A DNA stretch of 64,000 bases from Rhodococcoides corynebacterioides NBRC 14404 (GCF_001894765.1 NZ_BCWV01000009.1:62001-126000), one strand, 5' to 3'; positions 1 through 12,685 are shown, numbered from the stretch's first letter. Numbers and translations are program-made. The notes: generated from the sequence alone by a model not told the origin.

Positions 1-565
1 CATCAAGCAACGCTCCACTCGATGACCCCGAGCGCCCCCCGGCCCCCGATCTCCGCCCCGCGGATCGATCGGGGGCCGTCGCCTTTCCCTCGACTCGACG
101 TCGATACACACCTGTGGACAACCATGTGAATAACGTGGATTCCCCGGGGATGAAACGTGGAGTTCTCCAGAGCGCCACCGACCGTCCACACCCGAGCCGC
201 CGGGGTCCCGATTCCACCCCCGGGTCGATCCTCGAGCCGCCACGCCGTGTCACCAGCACCGGACACCCTCGCTCCACAGGTTCCACAGGACCTATGACTG
301 TTGCTTGTATTTCTTTCCAAGAACACTTCTTCTAAAACAGCGTGGGTACAGATCGATGCACACCCACCGACTCGCGTCGGGATTCCCGAGCATCGGACCG
401 AGGCCCGACTTTCCAGCGAGCCGCCGAGCGCATAGCGTGTGCTGTGCCCACCGCCCCTTCAGCGGTGCCGTACCGACCCACCCGACCTCGTTCGGCCCGT
501 CGCCGCTGTCAGCGGCCGGCCGTCGAGTGACGAGACCCGCGACGACCGAGAGGATCACCCGAGCG
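1..565. other. oriC: Partial replication origin region (dnaA-dnaN intergenic)
   Basis: No convincing gene lies here. The stretch directly precedes dnaN, and in Mycobacteriales the dnaA-dnaN gap is the chromosomal origin. A perfect actinobacterial DnaA box, TTGTCCACA, is present on the reverse strand (TGTGGACAA at 113-121). Degenerate relatives containing TCCACA occur near 182-190 and 272-288. A comparatively AT-rich patch at about 292-345 could be an unwinding element. dnaA itself and the upstream half of the origin are outside the window. The box is seen directly; the origin role is inferred from position. Confidence 0.7.
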
Positions 566-1750
566 ATGGAGCTGGGCACCGTGAAGTTTCGAGTCGCTCG
601 AGACGATTTCTCCGATTCCGTCGCGTGGGTGGCTCGATCGCTTCCGTCCCGCCCGGCCGTTCCCGTGCTCGGTGGTGTGCTCCTGGCCGTCGACGATTCC
701 GGCTTGACGGTCTCCGGTTTCGACTACGAGGTCTCCGCTCAGGTCCGCGTCCCGGTGGAGGTGGCCGGCAGCGGTCAGGTGCTCGTGTCGGGCAAGTTGC
801 TCGCCGACATCACCCGGTCGCTCCCCGCGAAGCCCGTCGACGTCACGGTGGACGGCACCAAGGTGCTGATCACGTGCGGTAGCGCCAAGTTCTCCCTGCC
901 GACGATGCCCGTCGAGGACTACCCGTCGCTGCCGGAGCTCCCGTCGCAGACCGGCACCCTGCCCGTCGACGTTTTCGCGCAGGCCATCTCCCAGGTGGCG
1001 GTGGCCGCGGGCAAGGACGACACCCTGCCGATGCTGACCGGCATCCGGATGGAGATCGACGGCGACGCCGTGGTCCTGGCCGCAACCGATCGTTTCCGTC
1101 TCGCGGTCCGCGAGCTCGAGTGGAGCCCGGCGGCCGCGGGCACCACCGCAGCCGTGCTCATTCCGGCGAAGACGCTGTCGGATTCCGCGAAAAGCATCGG
1201 CACGGGCGGGGATTCGGCCGTGCAGCTCGCCCTCGGATCGGCGTCGCACGTCGGTAACGACGGTCTGCTCGGCATCGTCGGCGACGGTCGACGCACCACG
1301 ACGAGACTGCTCGACGCCGAGTTCCCCAAGTTCCGTCAGCTGCTGCCCGCCGAGCACACGGCCGTTGCCACGGTGCCGATCGCGCCGCTGCTCGACGCCA
1401 TCAAGCGTGTCGCCCTGCTCGCCGAGCGCGGCGCTCAGGTTCGCCTCGAGTTCGCGTCGGATTCCGTGACGTTGTCCGCCGGCGGAGACGACGCCGGACG
1501 CGCCGAGGAGTCCATCGAAGCGCACTTCCAGGGCGAGCCGCTCACCATCGCCTTCAACCCCGGCTACCTGATCGACGGCCTCACGTCGTTGCACTCGGAG
1601 CGCGTGTCGTTCGGCTTCACCACCCCGAGCCGCCCCGCCGTGCTGCGTCCGGCCGGCGAGGACGAACTCACGGCCGACGAGAGCGGAACGTTCGCGGCGC
1701 CGAGCAGCGAGTACACGTATCTGCTGATGCCCGTGCGTCTTCCGGGCTGA
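566..1750 (+). CDS. dnaN: DNA polymerase III subunit beta (sliding clamp)
   Basis: Encodes the 394-residue ring-shaped processivity clamp that tethers DNA polymerase III to the template and recruits repair and recombination partners. The protein starts [10 protein letters not shown] and runs through three clamp domains. The [16 protein letters not shown] segment near the N-terminus and the C-terminal [10 protein letters not shown] (clamp subunits end in a similar MP(M/V)R motif) are characteristic. An open frame extends upstream to 305, but that part crosses the origin and has no clamp similarity, so the ATG at 566 is preferred. It lies just downstream of oriC and upstream of gnd and recF, the usual order in this bacterial group. 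Confidence 0.97.
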   Translation: MELGTVKFRVARDDFSDSVAWVARSLPSRPAVPVLGGVLLAVDDSGLTVSGFDYEVSAQVRVPVEVAGSGQVLVSGKLLADITRSLPAKPVDVTVDGTKVLITCGSAKFSLPTMPVEDYPSLPELPSQTGTLPVDVFAQAISQVAVAAGKDDTLPMLTGIRMEIDGDAVVLAATDRFRLAVRELEWSPAAAGTTAAVLIPAKTLSDSAKSIGTGGDSAVQLALGSASHVGNDGLLGIVGDGRRTTTRLLDAEFPKFRQLLPAEHTAVATVPIAPLLDAIKRVALLAERGAQVRLEFASDSVTLSAGGDDAGRAEESIEAHFQGEPLTIAFNPGYLIDGLTSLHSERVSFGFTTPSRPAVLRPAGEDELTADESGTFAAPSSEYTYLLMPVRLPG

Positions 1751-1821
1751 CCGGGGGCAGAACACACCCGAACGCGCCGGTCACCGGCGACCCGGGGTCA
1801 CCACCTGAAAGGACACCACGG

Positions 1822-2727
1822 ATGAAGATCGGTCTGATCGGACTCGGCAAGATGGGGTTCAACATGCGTGAGCGGCTGCGCCGCCACGACATCGAGGTCG
1901 TCGGGTACGACCCTCGGCCCGAGGTCACGGACGTGGCGTCCCTCGCCGCTCTCGCCGATGCGCTGCCGGCCCCGCGCATCGTGTGGGTCATGGTGCCGTC
2001 CGGACCGGTCACTCGGGACACCGTCTCCGAGCTCGCCGGAGTCCTGTCCGAGGGCGACCTGGTGATCGACGGCGGCAACTCCCGGTTCACCGACGACGCT
2101 GTGCACGGAAAGATGTTGTCCGAGAAGGGTATCGGCTACCTCGACGCCGGCGTCTCGGGCGGCGTGTGGGGTCTCGACAACGGCTACGGCCTCATGGTCG
2201 GCGGCGACGCCGGTGACGTCGAGCGCGCCATGCCGATCTTCGACGCGCTGCGTCCCGAGGGCGAGCGCGCCGACGGCTTCGTCCACGCGGGCCCGGTCGG
2301 TGCCGGTCACTACGCGAAGATGGTGCACAACGGCATCGAGTACGGCTTGATGCACGCGTACGCCGAGGGCTACGAGCTGCTCGCGGCCGAGGATCTCGTC
2401 GAGGACGTCACGGGTGTGGTCCGGGCGTGGACCAAGGGCACCGTGGTGCGCTCCTGGTTGCTCGATCTTCTGGTGAAGGCCCTCGAGGAGGATCCGGCGT
2501 TCTCCGAGATCTCCGGCTACACACAGGATTCCGGCGAGGGGCGATGGACCGTCGAGGAAGCCATCCGCCACTCGGTCCCGGCTCCGGTGATCTCGGCGGC
2601 ACTCTTCGCGCGGTTCGCGTCCCGGCAGCAGGATTCACCGGCCATGAAGGCCGTGTCCGCCCTGCGGAACCAGTTCGGTGGCCACGCGGTGCAGCGCGCT
2701 CCGAACACCGAGACCACCGGTGCGTAG
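1822..2727 (+). CDS. gnd: 6-phosphogluconate dehydrogenase, short decarboxylating type
   Basis: Oxidatively decarboxylates 6-phosphogluconate to ribulose 5-phosphate in the pentose phosphate pathway. The Rossmann motif GLGKMG is at residues 7-12. The substrate-binding segment SGGVWGLDNGYG and the catalytic segment GAGHYAKMVHNGIEYG follow. At 301 residues it is the short form, against about 470 for the enteric enzyme. An Asp ends the second beta strand (VVGYDPRPE), which favours NAD over NADP; that is an inference. A good ribosome site (GAAAGGA) precedes the ATG. The stop codon directly abuts the recF start, so the two are probably co-translated. A gnd gene between dnaN and recF is common in Nocardiaceae and mycobacteria. 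Confidence 0.94.
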   Translation: MKIGLIGLGKMGFNMRERLRRHDIEVVGYDPRPEVTDVASLAALADALPAPRIVWVMVPSGPVTRDTVSELAGVLSEGDLVIDGGNSRFTDDAVHGKMLSEKGIGYLDAGVSGGVWGLDNGYGLMVGGDAGDVERAMPIFDALRPEGERADGFVHAGPVGAGHYAKMVHNGIEYGLMHAYAEGYELLAAEDLVEDVTGVVRAWTKGTVVRSWLLDLLVKALEEDPAFSEISGYTQDSGEGRWTVEEAIRHSVPAPVISAALFARFASRQQDSPAMKAVSALRNQFGGHAVQRAPNTETTGA

Positions 2728-4035
2728 GTGTTCGTCCGTTCCGCCACGCTCGTCGATTTTCGCTCCTGGGAACGGCTTTCGCTGGAGCTGACCCCGGGGG
2801 CGACGGTTCTCGTCGGCCCCAACGGGCACGGTAAGACCAACGTCCTCGAGGCGCTCGGCTACGTCGCGACGTTGTCGTCGCACCGGGTCGCCACCGACGC
2901 GCCGCTGGTGCGCACCGGAGCGGAGCGAGCCCTGATTCGGGCGACCGTCGTGAACCACGATCGTGAGCTCACGGTGGATCTGGACATCGCGGGTGGGCGA
3001 GCCAACCGGGCACGGTTGGGCACCACGCCCGTGCGCCGACCGCGGGACATCCTCGGCGTGCTCAACACGGTGCTGTTCGCGCCGGAGGATCTGGCCATGG
3101 TCCGGGGTGAGCCGACCGAACGGCGACGCTACCTCGACGAGTTGATCGTGGCACGGTCGCCTCGAATGGCCGCTGTCCGAGCGGATTACGAGAAGGTGCT
3201 GCGTCAGCGTTCCGCACTCCTCAAGACCGGCGGCCACACCCTGCGGCGCGGTGCGGGATCCGAGGACGGTGCGTCGGCGATGGCGACGCTCGAGATATGG
3301 GACAGCAGCCTCGCGGCGTTCGGTGCCGAGATCGTGCTGCACCGGCTACGGGCCGCCCGCGACGTGGGACCCCATGTGTCGCAGTCGTATCGCGACATCG
3401 CACCCGCGTCCCGTCCGGCGTACGTGGCCTATCGCTCGTCCCTGGCCGAGTCGGCACCCCCGGAGATGTTCGATCTGTCCCGGCCCGAGGCGCCGGACGA
3501 CGTCGACGTGCTCGAAGCGGCTTTCCTGCAGCAACTCTCGGTGGTCCGAACCCGCGAGATCGAGCGCGGCACGACCTTGGTGGGACCGCATCGGGACGAC
3601 CTCGATCTGATCCTCGGCACGGATCCGGCGAAGGGATTCGCCAGTCACGGTGAGTCGTGGTCCTTCGCTCTGGCGCTCCGGCTCGGGGCGTTCGCGCTGT
3701 TGCGCACCGAGGGGAGTGATCCGGTGCTGCTCCTCGACGACGTCTTCGCCGAACTGGACCGAGCGCGTCGGACGGCTCTCGCCCGGGTCGCGGCCACGGC
3801 CGAGCAGGTCCTGGTGACCGCGGCGGTCGGCGAGGACGTCCCGGCGGAGCTCGACGCCGTCCGTGTCGACGTCCGCGCGCACGAGGTGACCGGCCCGGAC
3901 GGAACGCCGGGTCGATCGTCGGTGGCGACTCGGCAGGGTTTCGGAGACTTCTCGGGTTCCGGGGACTCTCTCGGTTCCGGGGACGCTGTCGGTGAGCCCG
4001 TGCAGACTCGACGCGAGACCGAGGAGGATCGATGA
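2728..4035 (+). CDS. recF: DNA replication and repair protein RecF
   Basis: SMC-like ATPase that loads RecA at single-strand gaps with RecO and RecR. Walker A GPNGHGKT is at residues 30-37. The signature/Walker B region [11 protein letters not shown] begins near residue 334. Translation starts with GTG immediately after the gnd stop. At 435 residues the protein is longer than most RecF proteins, because about 40 residues follow the conserved core. That tail is Ser/Gly/Asp-rich and contains a short tandem repeat ([10 protein letters not shown]) encoded at about 3955-3990. The end overlaps the dciA start as ATGA, pointing to translational coupling. Confidence 0.96.
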   Translation: MFVRSATLVDFRSWERLSLELTPGATVLVGPNGHGKTNVLEALGYVATLSSHRVATDAPLVRTGAERALIRATVVNHDRELTVDLDIAGGRANRARLGTTPVRRPRDILGVLNTVLFAPEDLAMVRGEPTERRRYLDELIVARSPRMAAVRADYEKVLRQRSALLKTGGHTLRRGAGSEDGASAMATLEIWDSSLAAFGAEIVLHRLRAARDVGPHVSQSYRDIAPASRPAYVAYRSSLAESAPPEMFDLSRPEAPDDVDVLEAAFLQQLSVVRTREIERGTTLVGPHRDDLDLILGTDPAKGFASHGESWSFALALRLGAFALLRTEGSDPVLLLDDVFAELDRARRTALARVAATAEQVLVTAAVGEDVPAELDAVRVDVRAHEVTGPDGTPGRSSVATRQGFGDFSGSGDSLGSGDAVGEPVQTRRETEEDR

Positions 4036-4559
4036 GCGAGACACCGTCGGAGTCGCCGGCTCCGCGCGGGTCGGACATCGCCCGCCAGGCGCTCGAGGCC
4101 GCTCGCGCGGCCGCCAAGGCGAACGGAAAGGCCGTGGGCCACGGCCGGGCGTCGGTGGTGCGCCGGCGGCGCACGCGGACCTGGTCGTCGGCGCGTCCGG
4201 ACGACCGTGACCCTCAGGCGCTGGGGGCGCTCGCGGCGTCGCTCGCGAAGTCGCGGGGGTGGTCGGCCAAGGTGGACGAGGGAACGGTCCTCGGCCGCTG
4301 GAAGTCGGTGGTCGGATCCGACATCGCCGCGCACGCGCAGCCGACGACGCTCCGGGACGGGGTGCTGGCCGTCACGGCGGAGTCGACGGCGTGGGCGACC
4401 CAGCTGCGGCTGATGCAGTCCCAGATTCTCGGTCGTATCGCCGCGGCCGTCGGACACGGCGTGGTCACCAGCCTGCGGATCACCGGTCCGGCTGCTCCGA
4501 GCTGGCGAAAAGGCGAGCGACACGTGTCGGGACGAGGCCCGCGTGACACCTATGGTTGA
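4032..4559 (+). CDS. dciA: DciA-type replicative helicase operator (DUF721)
   Basis: 175-residue DUF721 protein. DUF721/DciA proteins are the ancestral loaders or operators of the replicative helicase DnaB in bacteria that lack DnaC or DnaI; the M. tuberculosis counterpart is Rv0004, in the same chromosomal position. The N-terminal 65 residues are basic and probably disordered ([11 protein letters not shown]). The conserved KH-like domain spans about residues 78-160, with [19 protein letters not shown] and [12 protein letters not shown] visible. The ATG overlaps the recF stop. In most relatives gyrB follows directly; here a redox gene pair intervenes. Confidence 0.88.
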   Translation: MSETPSESPAPRGSDIARQALEAARAAAKANGKAVGHGRASVVRRRRTRTWSSARPDDRDPQALGALAASLAKSRGWSAKVDEGTVLGRWKSVVGSDIAAHAQPTTLRDGVLAVTAESTAWATQLRLMQSQILGRIAAAVGHGVVTSLRITGPAAPSWRKGERHVSGRGPRDTYG

Positions 4560-4630
4560 TCGCCTGCGAGGGGCGAATCAACGATTCTGCGCACGAGCAC
4601 AACGCGACGACGCGACGGCACTGACGAGGC

Positions 4631-4669
4631 TCAACAGCTGTTGATCCGTCCCGCGTCCGGTCTTACGGT
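4631..4669 (+). promoter_or_regulatory. Candidate promoter with 14-base perfect palindrome over the -35
   Basis: TCAACAGCTGTTGA at 4631-4644 is a perfect palindrome. Its right end overlaps a candidate -35 (TTGATC, 4641-4646). A candidate -10 (TACGGT, 4664-4669) follows after a 17-base spacer. The transcript would begin near 4676 and run into the diiron/reductase pair with a leader of about 118 bases. The geometry, an operator over the -35, suggests repression by an unidentified regulator. The motif is seen directly; the function is inferred. Confidence 0.45.
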
Positions 4670-4794
4670 CGGTTGTCGGGATGGTGTCGGACCGCGCGAC
4701 CGTCGACGCGGACGCCGTACCGATCCGACCGGTGGTCGCGGACCGAATAACCGAATGGCCGTCGACTACCGCTCATCGGGGCAGAGGAGGAACA

Positions 4795-5667
4795 ATGACA
4801 TCGGTGACCGATGATCCGGGACCTGTGACGCTGACAGCGCGCGACGTGGAGTTCCGCTGGGACGACATGCGCATGCACTACATGGACGACAATGTCGTCT
4901 CCACGCACCTGATGAACGTGATGCACCTGTTCCTGCCGGAAGGCGAGGAATGGTTCGTGCGCGTGTTCACGGAGGCGCTGCCGATGATCCACGACGAGAA
5001 GCTGCGGCAGGACGTCATCGGATTCATCGGACAGGAAGCGATGCACGCCCAGGCCCACACCGGTATCCACGACTGGTTGCGGAGCAACGGACTCGATCCG
5101 ACTCCGTACGTCCAGCACATGGAGTACCTGTTCCGGGTAGCGCTGGACAAGCGTCCCACCGACACCAAGAACAGTCTCGTCGAGCGGTTGTCCCTGATCG
5201 CGGCGATCGAGCATCTGACGTCGTTCCTCGGTCACTGGGTGCTCACCGAGCCGGCCCTCGACAAGGCCGACATCGACCCGATGATGCTGGACCTGGTTCG
5301 GTGGCACGGTGCGGAGGAGGTCGAACACCGGTCCGTGGCGTTCGACGTGCTGCAGTACTTCGACACCCGTCGGTGGCGCCGCGTGCGTACCTACATCATG
5401 GTGACGCCGTCGATCATCTCGATGTGGGGTCGTGGACTGAAGTTCATGATGGAGAACGATCCGACGCTCCCGCCGTCACAGCGCAAGGCGCGGATGCGGG
5501 ACGTCTACCGCGTGATGGCGTCGGGGCTGTTCCCCAACTTCAAGGACATCGGCAAGGCGTCGTTGCGGTACTTCGCGAAGGACTTCCACCCCTCGCAGGA
5601 GAGCTCCACCGCGCTGGCCGTCGACTACCTCGCCAAGTCGCCCGCGGCGCGGGCCGCGGCACGGTGA
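4795..5667 (+). CDS. Ferritin-like diiron protein (PF10118, 'metal-dependent hydrolase' family)
   Basis: 290 residues, related to the family labelled predicted metal-dependent hydrolase; the NVMHLFLPEGEEWFVRVF segment is typical. The residues look like a four-helix diiron site: an early Glu (E51, E52 or E60), E81xxH84 in GQEAMHAQAH, E139 in AAIEHLT, and E175xxH178 in GAEEVEHRS. This Glu...ExxH...Glu...ExxH order is the classic diiron-oxygenase signature, so an oxygenase or desaturase role is more plausible than hydrolysis. A strong ribosome site (GAGGAGG) selects the ATG at 4795 over the in-frame ATG at 4681. The stop overlaps the reductase start (GTGA), which makes the reductase the likely electron donor. 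The substrate is unknown. Confidence 0.8.
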   Translation: MTSVTDDPGPVTLTARDVEFRWDDMRMHYMDDNVVSTHLMNVMHLFLPEGEEWFVRVFTEALPMIHDEKLRQDVIGFIGQEAMHAQAHTGIHDWLRSNGLDPTPYVQHMEYLFRVALDKRPTDTKNSLVERLSLIAAIEHLTSFLGHWVLTEPALDKADIDPMMLDLVRWHGAEEVEHRSVAFDVLQYFDTRRWRRVRTYIMVTPSIISMWGRGLKFMMENDPTLPPSQRKARMRDVYRVMASGLFPNFKDIGKASLRYFAKDFHPSQESSTALAVDYLAKSPAARAAAR

Positions 5668-6791
5668 CGGGTCGCCGCCGCAAGGCCGCACGAGTTCTCG
5701 AGACGGTGCGGGGATATCGCGCGTCCCGCACCATTCCGACGGATCTCTTCGGCGGCGACGACCAGGACGAAGCGCTCGCACAGATCACCGATGGGCTCGA
5801 CAAGGTGTTCGCGATGCTCGACCTGTCCGAGTACCGGGGCGTCGCGGCGCCCCCGGTGGTGCGTCGCCTGGACATGGAGCTGGTCGCTCGACGCACGGTG
5901 TGCGTCGACGAGAACGTCGTGGAGTTCACCTTCCGCCGCGTCGACGGCGAGGACGTTCCGGCGTGGCATCCGGGTTGCCACGTGGACGCGGAACTCCCCT
6001 CCGGTCGACGACGTCAGTACTCGCTGTGCGGTGATCCGCTCGAATCGGACGCGTACACGGTGGCCGTGCGGCTGATCCCGGACGGCGGCGGCGGCTCGCG
6101 GGAGATGCATTCTCTCGATGTCGGCGATCGCATCGTGATCACCGGTCCGCGCAACGCTTTTCCGTTCGTCGCCGCGGGGTCGGCGCTCTTCGTCGCGGGT
6201 GGTATCGGCATCACGGCGATCCTCCCGATGGTGCGTCGTGCCCGCGCGGTGGGCATGGACTGGCACCTCGTGCACACCGGCCGGTCCCGGCAGGCGACGC
6301 CGTATCTCGACGAGATCTCCACCTGGGAGCCGGAGCGCGTGACGGTCCGCAGCGACGACGTCGACGGCCTGCCGACTGCGGCCGATCTGCTGCGCCACGC
6401 CCCCGACGGTGGCTCGGTCTACACCTGCGGTCCGCCCGCGATGATGGATCTGGTGCGCCAGGGCATCTCCGAGACCGGTGCGACCCGACTGCATCTCGAG
6501 CGATTCTCACCGCCGCCGGTGGTGGCGGGCGAGCCGTTCCGCGTCACCCTCGCCCGGTCCGAGGAGACCGTGGAGGTGCCGGCGGACCGCACCGCGCTCG
6601 ACGTGCTGCGTGAGCAGCGGCCGAGCATTCCCTACTCCTGCCGCCAGGGTTTCTGCGGAACGTGCCGCGTCCGTGTTCTCGCGGGAACGCCGGAGCACCG
6701 GGACCGGCGGCTGTCCCCCGCCGAGCGCGAGGACCACATGCTGATCTGTGTCTCGCGTGCCGAGGGAGACTCGCTGGTTCTCGATCTCTGA
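5664..6791 (+). CDS. Phthalate-dioxygenase-reductase type flavin/2Fe-2S oxidoreductase
   Basis: 375-residue electron-transfer protein that should pass electrons from NAD(P)H through flavin to a 2Fe-2S cluster. Domains in order: an N-terminal extension of about 60 residues, a flavin-binding barrel with RQYSLCG, a nucleotide-binding domain with GGIGITAILPM and YTCGPPAMM, and a C-terminal plant-type ferredoxin domain with CRQGFCGTC plus a later ICVS cysteine. The GTG start overlaps the stop of the diiron gene by 4 bases, so translation is probably coupled and the diiron protein is the likely acceptor. The open frame extends far upstream but only as a shadow. Partner assignment is inference. Confidence 0.88.
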   Translation: MTGRRRKAARVLETVRGYRASRTIPTDLFGGDDQDEALAQITDGLDKVFAMLDLSEYRGVAAPPVVRRLDMELVARRTVCVDENVVEFTFRRVDGEDVPAWHPGCHVDAELPSGRRRQYSLCGDPLESDAYTVAVRLIPDGGGGSREMHSLDVGDRIVITGPRNAFPFVAAGSALFVAGGIGITAILPMVRRARAVGMDWHLVHTGRSRQATPYLDEISTWEPERVTVRSDDVDGLPTAADLLRHAPDGGSVYTCGPPAMMDLVRQGISETGATRLHLERFSPPPVVAGEPFRVTLARSEETVEVPADRTALDVLREQRPSIPYSCRQGFCGTCRVRVLAGTPEHRDRRLSPAEREDHMLICVSRAEGDSLVLDL

Positions 6792-6897
6792 TCGCCCGGC
6801 GTCGATCGCCACGCGTGCGCCCGGACACGGGGCGCAGCCCGTCGGACCCACGATCCGACCCGCGGAAGGCCGCGAACGTCCGTCTCTGTGGCACTGA

Positions 6898-9120
<2,223 letters not shown>

Positions 9121-9204
9121 CGACCACCCGCGCCCGCGCCCGGTGGCCGTCCTCACGGACGGTCGCCCGAGGGGCGGGATGCGGTCTCGCACAAGGAGAT
9201 CAGC

Positions 9205-11727
9205 ATGACCGACACCACCCTCCCGCCGACCGGTGGGGACGGCCCCACCTCGGATCGCATCGAGCCTGTCGACATCCAGCAGGAGATGCAGAACAGCTAC
9301 ATCGACTACGCCATGAGCGTGATCGTCGGGCGCGCGCTGCCCGAGGTCCGTGACGGCCTCAAGCCCGTGCATCGCCGTGTGCTCTACGCGATGTTCGACA
9401 ACGGCTACCGCCCGGACCGCGGATACGTGAAATCAGCACGGCCCGTGGCGGAGACGATGGGCAACTACCACCCGCACGGTGACAGCTCGATCTACGACAC
9501 GTTGGTGCGCATGGCACAGCCGTGGTCGATGCGCTACCCGCTGGTCGACGGCCAGGGCAACTTCGGCTCGCGCGGCAACGACGGCCCGGCGGCCATGCGC
9601 TACACCGAATGTCGCCTCACGCCGCTCGCGATGCAGATGCTCGCGGACATCGAAGAGGAGACCGTCGACTTCGTCGCGAACTACGACGGTCGCACCCTCG
9701 AGCCGACGGTGCTGCCCAGCCGCTTCCCCAACCTGCTCGCCAACGGCAGCGGCGGCATCGCCGTCGGCATGGCGACCAACGTTCCGCCGCACAACCTTCG
9801 GGAACTCGCCGAGGGTGTGTACTGGACGCTCGACAACTACGACGCCCCCGAGGACGTGGCCCTCGAGGCCATGATCGAGCGCATCAAGGGCCCGGACTTC
9901 CCCACGCACGGGTTGATCGTCGGCTCGCAGGGCATCGAGGACGCGTACCGCACCGGCCGCGGGTCCATTCGCATGCGCGGTGTCGTCGACATCGAGGAGG
10001 GCGAGCGCGGCGGGACGCAGATCGTCATCACCGAGCTGCCCTACCAGGTCAACCCGGACAACATGATCGCCTCCATCGCCGAGCAGCTGAAAGACGGTCG
10101 TATCGCCGGCATCTCGGACATCGAGGACCAGTCCTCGGACCGCGTCGGCATGCGCATCGTCATCAAGCTGCGTCGTGACGCGGTGGCGAAGGTGGTGCTG
10201 AACAACCTCTACAAGCACAGCCAGCTGCAGACCAGCTTCGGCGCCAACATGCTCTCGATCGTCGACGGCGTGCCGCGCACCCTGCGCATCGACCAGATGA
10301 TCCGGCTGTACGTCACCCACCAGCTCGACGTCATCGTCCGGCGCACGCGGTACCGGCTGCGCAAGGCCGAGGAACGCGCCCACATCCTGCGCGGCCTGGT
10401 CAAGGCACTCGACGCGCTCGACGAGGTCATCGCCCTCATCCGCCGGTCGGCCGACGCCGACGTCGCGCGGCAGGGCCTGATGGACCTGCTCGACGTCGAC
10501 CAGATCCAGGCCGACGCCATCCTGGCGATGCAGCTACGCCGGTTGGCCGCCCTCGAGCGTCAGAAGATCGTCGACGACCTCGCCGCCATCGAACTCGAGA
10601 TCGCCGACCTCAAGGACATCCTCGAGCGGCCGGAGCGCCAGCGCGAGATCGTCCGCAGCGAGCTCGCCGAGATCGTCGAGAAGCACGGTGACGATCGACG
10701 CACCCGCATCATCGCCAGCGACGGCGACGTCAGCGACGAGGACCTCATCGCGCGGGAGAACGTCGTCGTCACCATCACCGAGACGGGCTACGCCAAGCGC
10801 ACCCGGACCGACCTGTACCGCTCGCAGAAGCGCGGCGGCAAGGGCGTACAGGGCGCCGGGCTCAAGCAGGACGACATCGTCAGCAAGTTCTTCGTCTGCT
10901 CGACGCACGACTGGATCCTGTTCTTCACCACCAAGGGCCGGGTCTACCGGGCCAAGGCGTACGAGCTGCCCGAGGCCAATCGCACGGCGCGCGGCCAGCA
11001 CGTCGCGAACCTGCTGGCCTTCCAGCCCGACGAGCGCATCGCGCAGATCATCCAGATCAAGACGTACGACGACGCCCCGTACCTGGTGCTCGCCACCAAG
11101 GCCGGCCTGGTGAAGAAGTCCAAGCTGTCGGACTTCGATTCCAACCGGTCCGGCGGCATCGTCGCCGTCAACCTGCGTGGCGACGACGAGCTGGTGGGCG
11201 CGGTGCTGTGCAGCGCCGACGACGACCTGCTGCTCGTCTCCGCCCAGGGGCAGTCGATCCGCTTCTCGGCCACCGACGAGGTCCTGCGGCCGATGGGTCG
11301 CGCTACCTCCGGCGTGCAGGGCATGCGATTCAACGGCGAGGACCGGTTGCTCTCGCTGAACGTGGTCAAGGAGGGCACCTACCTGCTGGTCGCGACCTCC
11401 GGTGGCTACGCCAAGCGCACCGCCATGGAGGACTACCCGCCGCAGGGCCGCGGCGGCAAGGGCGTGCTGACCATCCAGTTCGACCCTCGTCGTGGCACGC
11501 TGGTGGGAGCGCTCATCGTGAACGACGACGACGAGCTCTACGCCATCACCTCGAGCGGCGGTGTCATCCGCACCGCGGCGAAGCAGGTTCGACGGGCCGG
11601 ACGCCAGACCAAGGGCGTGCGTCTGATGAACCTCGGGGACGGCGACACCTTGTTGGCCATCGCACGCAACGCGGACGAGCCGGAGGATCTCCCCACGGGA
11701 GACACCGACGGATCGAAGGAGTCGTAG
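9205..11727 (+). CDS. gyrA: DNA gyrase subunit A
   Basis: DNA-cleaving subunit of gyrase, 840 residues. The catalytic tyrosine is Y133 in AAMRYTE. The quinolone-resistance-determining segment reads [10 protein letters not shown], with Ser at residue 94 where M. tuberculosis has Ala90 and E. coli has Ser83; D98 corresponds to E. coli D87. The C-terminal half carries beta-pinwheel repeats, including the GyrA-box-like QKRGGKG segment. A ribosome site (AAGGAG) precedes the ATG. The DUF3566 gene starts 5 bases after the stop and probably shares the transcript. Confidence 0.97.
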   Translation: MTDTTLPPTGGDGPTSDRIEPVDIQQEMQNSYIDYAMSVIVGRALPEVRDGLKPVHRRVLYAMFDNGYRPDRGYVKSARPVAETMGNYHPHGDSSIYDTLVRMAQPWSMRYPLVDGQGNFGSRGNDGPAAMRYTECRLTPLAMQMLADIEEETVDFVANYDGRTLEPTVLPSRFPNLLANGSGGIAVGMATNVPPHNLRELAEGVYWTLDNYDAPEDVALEAMIERIKGPDFPTHGLIVGSQGIEDAYRTGRGSIRMRGVVDIEEGERGGTQIVITELPYQVNPDNMIASIAEQLKDGRIAGISDIEDQSSDRVGMRIVIKLRRDAVAKVVLNNLYKHSQLQTSFGANMLSIVDGVPRTLRIDQMIRLYVTHQLDVIVRRTRYRLRKAEERAHILRGLVKALDALDEVIALIRRSADADVARQGLMDLLDVDQIQADAILAMQLRRLAALERQKIVDDLAAIELEIADLKDILERPERQREIVRSELAEIVEKHGDDRRTRIIASDGDVSDEDLIARENVVVTITETGYAKRTRTDLYRSQKRGGKGVQGAGLKQDDIVSKFFVCSTHDWILFFTTKGRVYRAKAYELPEANRTARGQHVANLLAFQPDERIAQIIQIKTYDDAPYLVLATKAGLVKKSKLSDFDSNRSGGIVAVNLRGDDELVGAVLCSADDDLLLVSAQGQSIRFSATDEVLRPMGRATSGVQGMRFNGEDRLLSLNVVKEGTYLLVATSGGYAKRTAMEDYPPQGRGGKGVLTIQFDPRRGTLVGALIVNDDDELYAITSSGGVIRTAAKQVRRAGRQTKGVRLMNLGDGDTLLAIARNADEPEDLPTGDTDGSKES

Positions 11728-11731
11728 AACC

Positions 11732-12685
11732 GTGACCAGTCCCGACACGCCCGACACCGGCCGTTCTCCGCGGACCGACGCCGCGCCGACCGGTTCCGAC
11801 GCCCCGCGCCCGCCCGCGCCGGCCGAGCGGTCCGGCTCGACGTCGGGCCGTCCGTCCGGGCCGCAACAGGGATCCGCGCAGCAGGGGTCCGCGACGCAGG
11901 GTTCGCGGCCGCAGGGTCCCAACCACCCCGCGCCCCAGCAGCAGGGACCCCAGCAGTCGGGTCCGCAGCAGTCGGGGCCGCAGCAGTCCAGTCAGCAGCG
12001 GCAGCCGCAGACGAACCTGTCGCAGCACCCGGGCGCGGGTCGTGCTCAGCCGACCGGTTCGGCTCCGACGGCTCCGCGTCCTCCGGCCGCCGGGGCGCGC
12101 GGACCGGCGGGTGCGCCTGCCGGTGGTTCTGGCGCGCAGGGTCGGCCCGATCGCGGCGCTGCGGCCGGCAAGGCCGCGGTGATCGACGGCCCGACGCGCA
12201 ACATCGAGCGCAAGGACCTGCCGACGGACATGCCGGATCTGTCCACCGTTCGGCATCCCACGTCGGAGCCCGCCCGGACCGAACGGGTCGCCGCGGTGGC
12301 CCCTCCGCGTCCGGCGGCGGTACCCGGAGAACCGCTGCGCGCCACGGTGCAGGTACGCAAGCTCGACCCCTGGTCGATGTTGAAGCTGTCGCTGGTGATC
12401 TCGGTGTCGCTGTTCTTCGTGTGGATGGTGGCCGTCGGCCTGCTCTATCTCGTGCTCGACGGCATGGGCGTATGGGACCGGCTCAACAACGCGTTCTCCG
12501 ACATCGTGGCCTCGTCCGGCGACGCCGGGCTGGTGTCGGCGGGTCAGATCTTCGGCTACGCAGCGGTGATCGGTCTGATCAACGTGGTGCTCTTCACGGC
12601 GTTGACCACCGTCGGGTCGTTCGTCTACAACCTGTCCTCCGACCTGGTCGGCGGACTGGAAGTGACTCTCGCAGACCGAGATTGA
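11732..12685 (+). CDS. DUF3566 membrane protein with Gln/Pro-rich N-terminus
   Basis: 317 residues. The conserved C-terminal DUF3566 domain (about residues 205-317) begins [16 protein letters not shown]. It has two predicted membrane helices, around [17 protein letters not shown] and [17 protein letters not shown]. The first 200 residues are low-complexity Pro/Gln/Ser/Gly with short repeats such as GPQQS three times and QQGSA/TQGS variants, then a basic stretch, so this part is probably a disordered cytoplasmic tail. The family sits beside gyrA across Actinobacteria; its biochemical role is not established. GTG start, 5 bases after the gyrA stop. Confidence 0.88.
   Translation: MTSPDTPDTGRSPRTDAAPTGSDAPRPPAPAERSGSTSGRPSGPQQGSAQQGSATQGSRPQGPNHPAPQQQGPQQSGPQQSGPQQSSQQRQPQTNLSQHPGAGRAQPTGSAPTAPRPPAAGARGPAGAPAGGSGAQGRPDRGAAAGKAAVIDGPTRNIERKDLPTDMPDLSTVRHPTSEPARTERVAAVAPPRPAAVPGEPLRATVQVRKLDPWSMLKLSLVISVSLFFVWMVAVGLLYLVLDGMGVWDRLNNAFSDIVASSGDAGLVSAGQIFGYAAVIGLINVVLFTALTTVGSFVYNLSSDLVGGLEVTLADRD

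Noticed and set aside
305-565. N-terminal extension of dnaN to 305
   Set aside because: The added 87 residues cross the origin region and do not resemble any clamp; ATG at 566 matches the family start.
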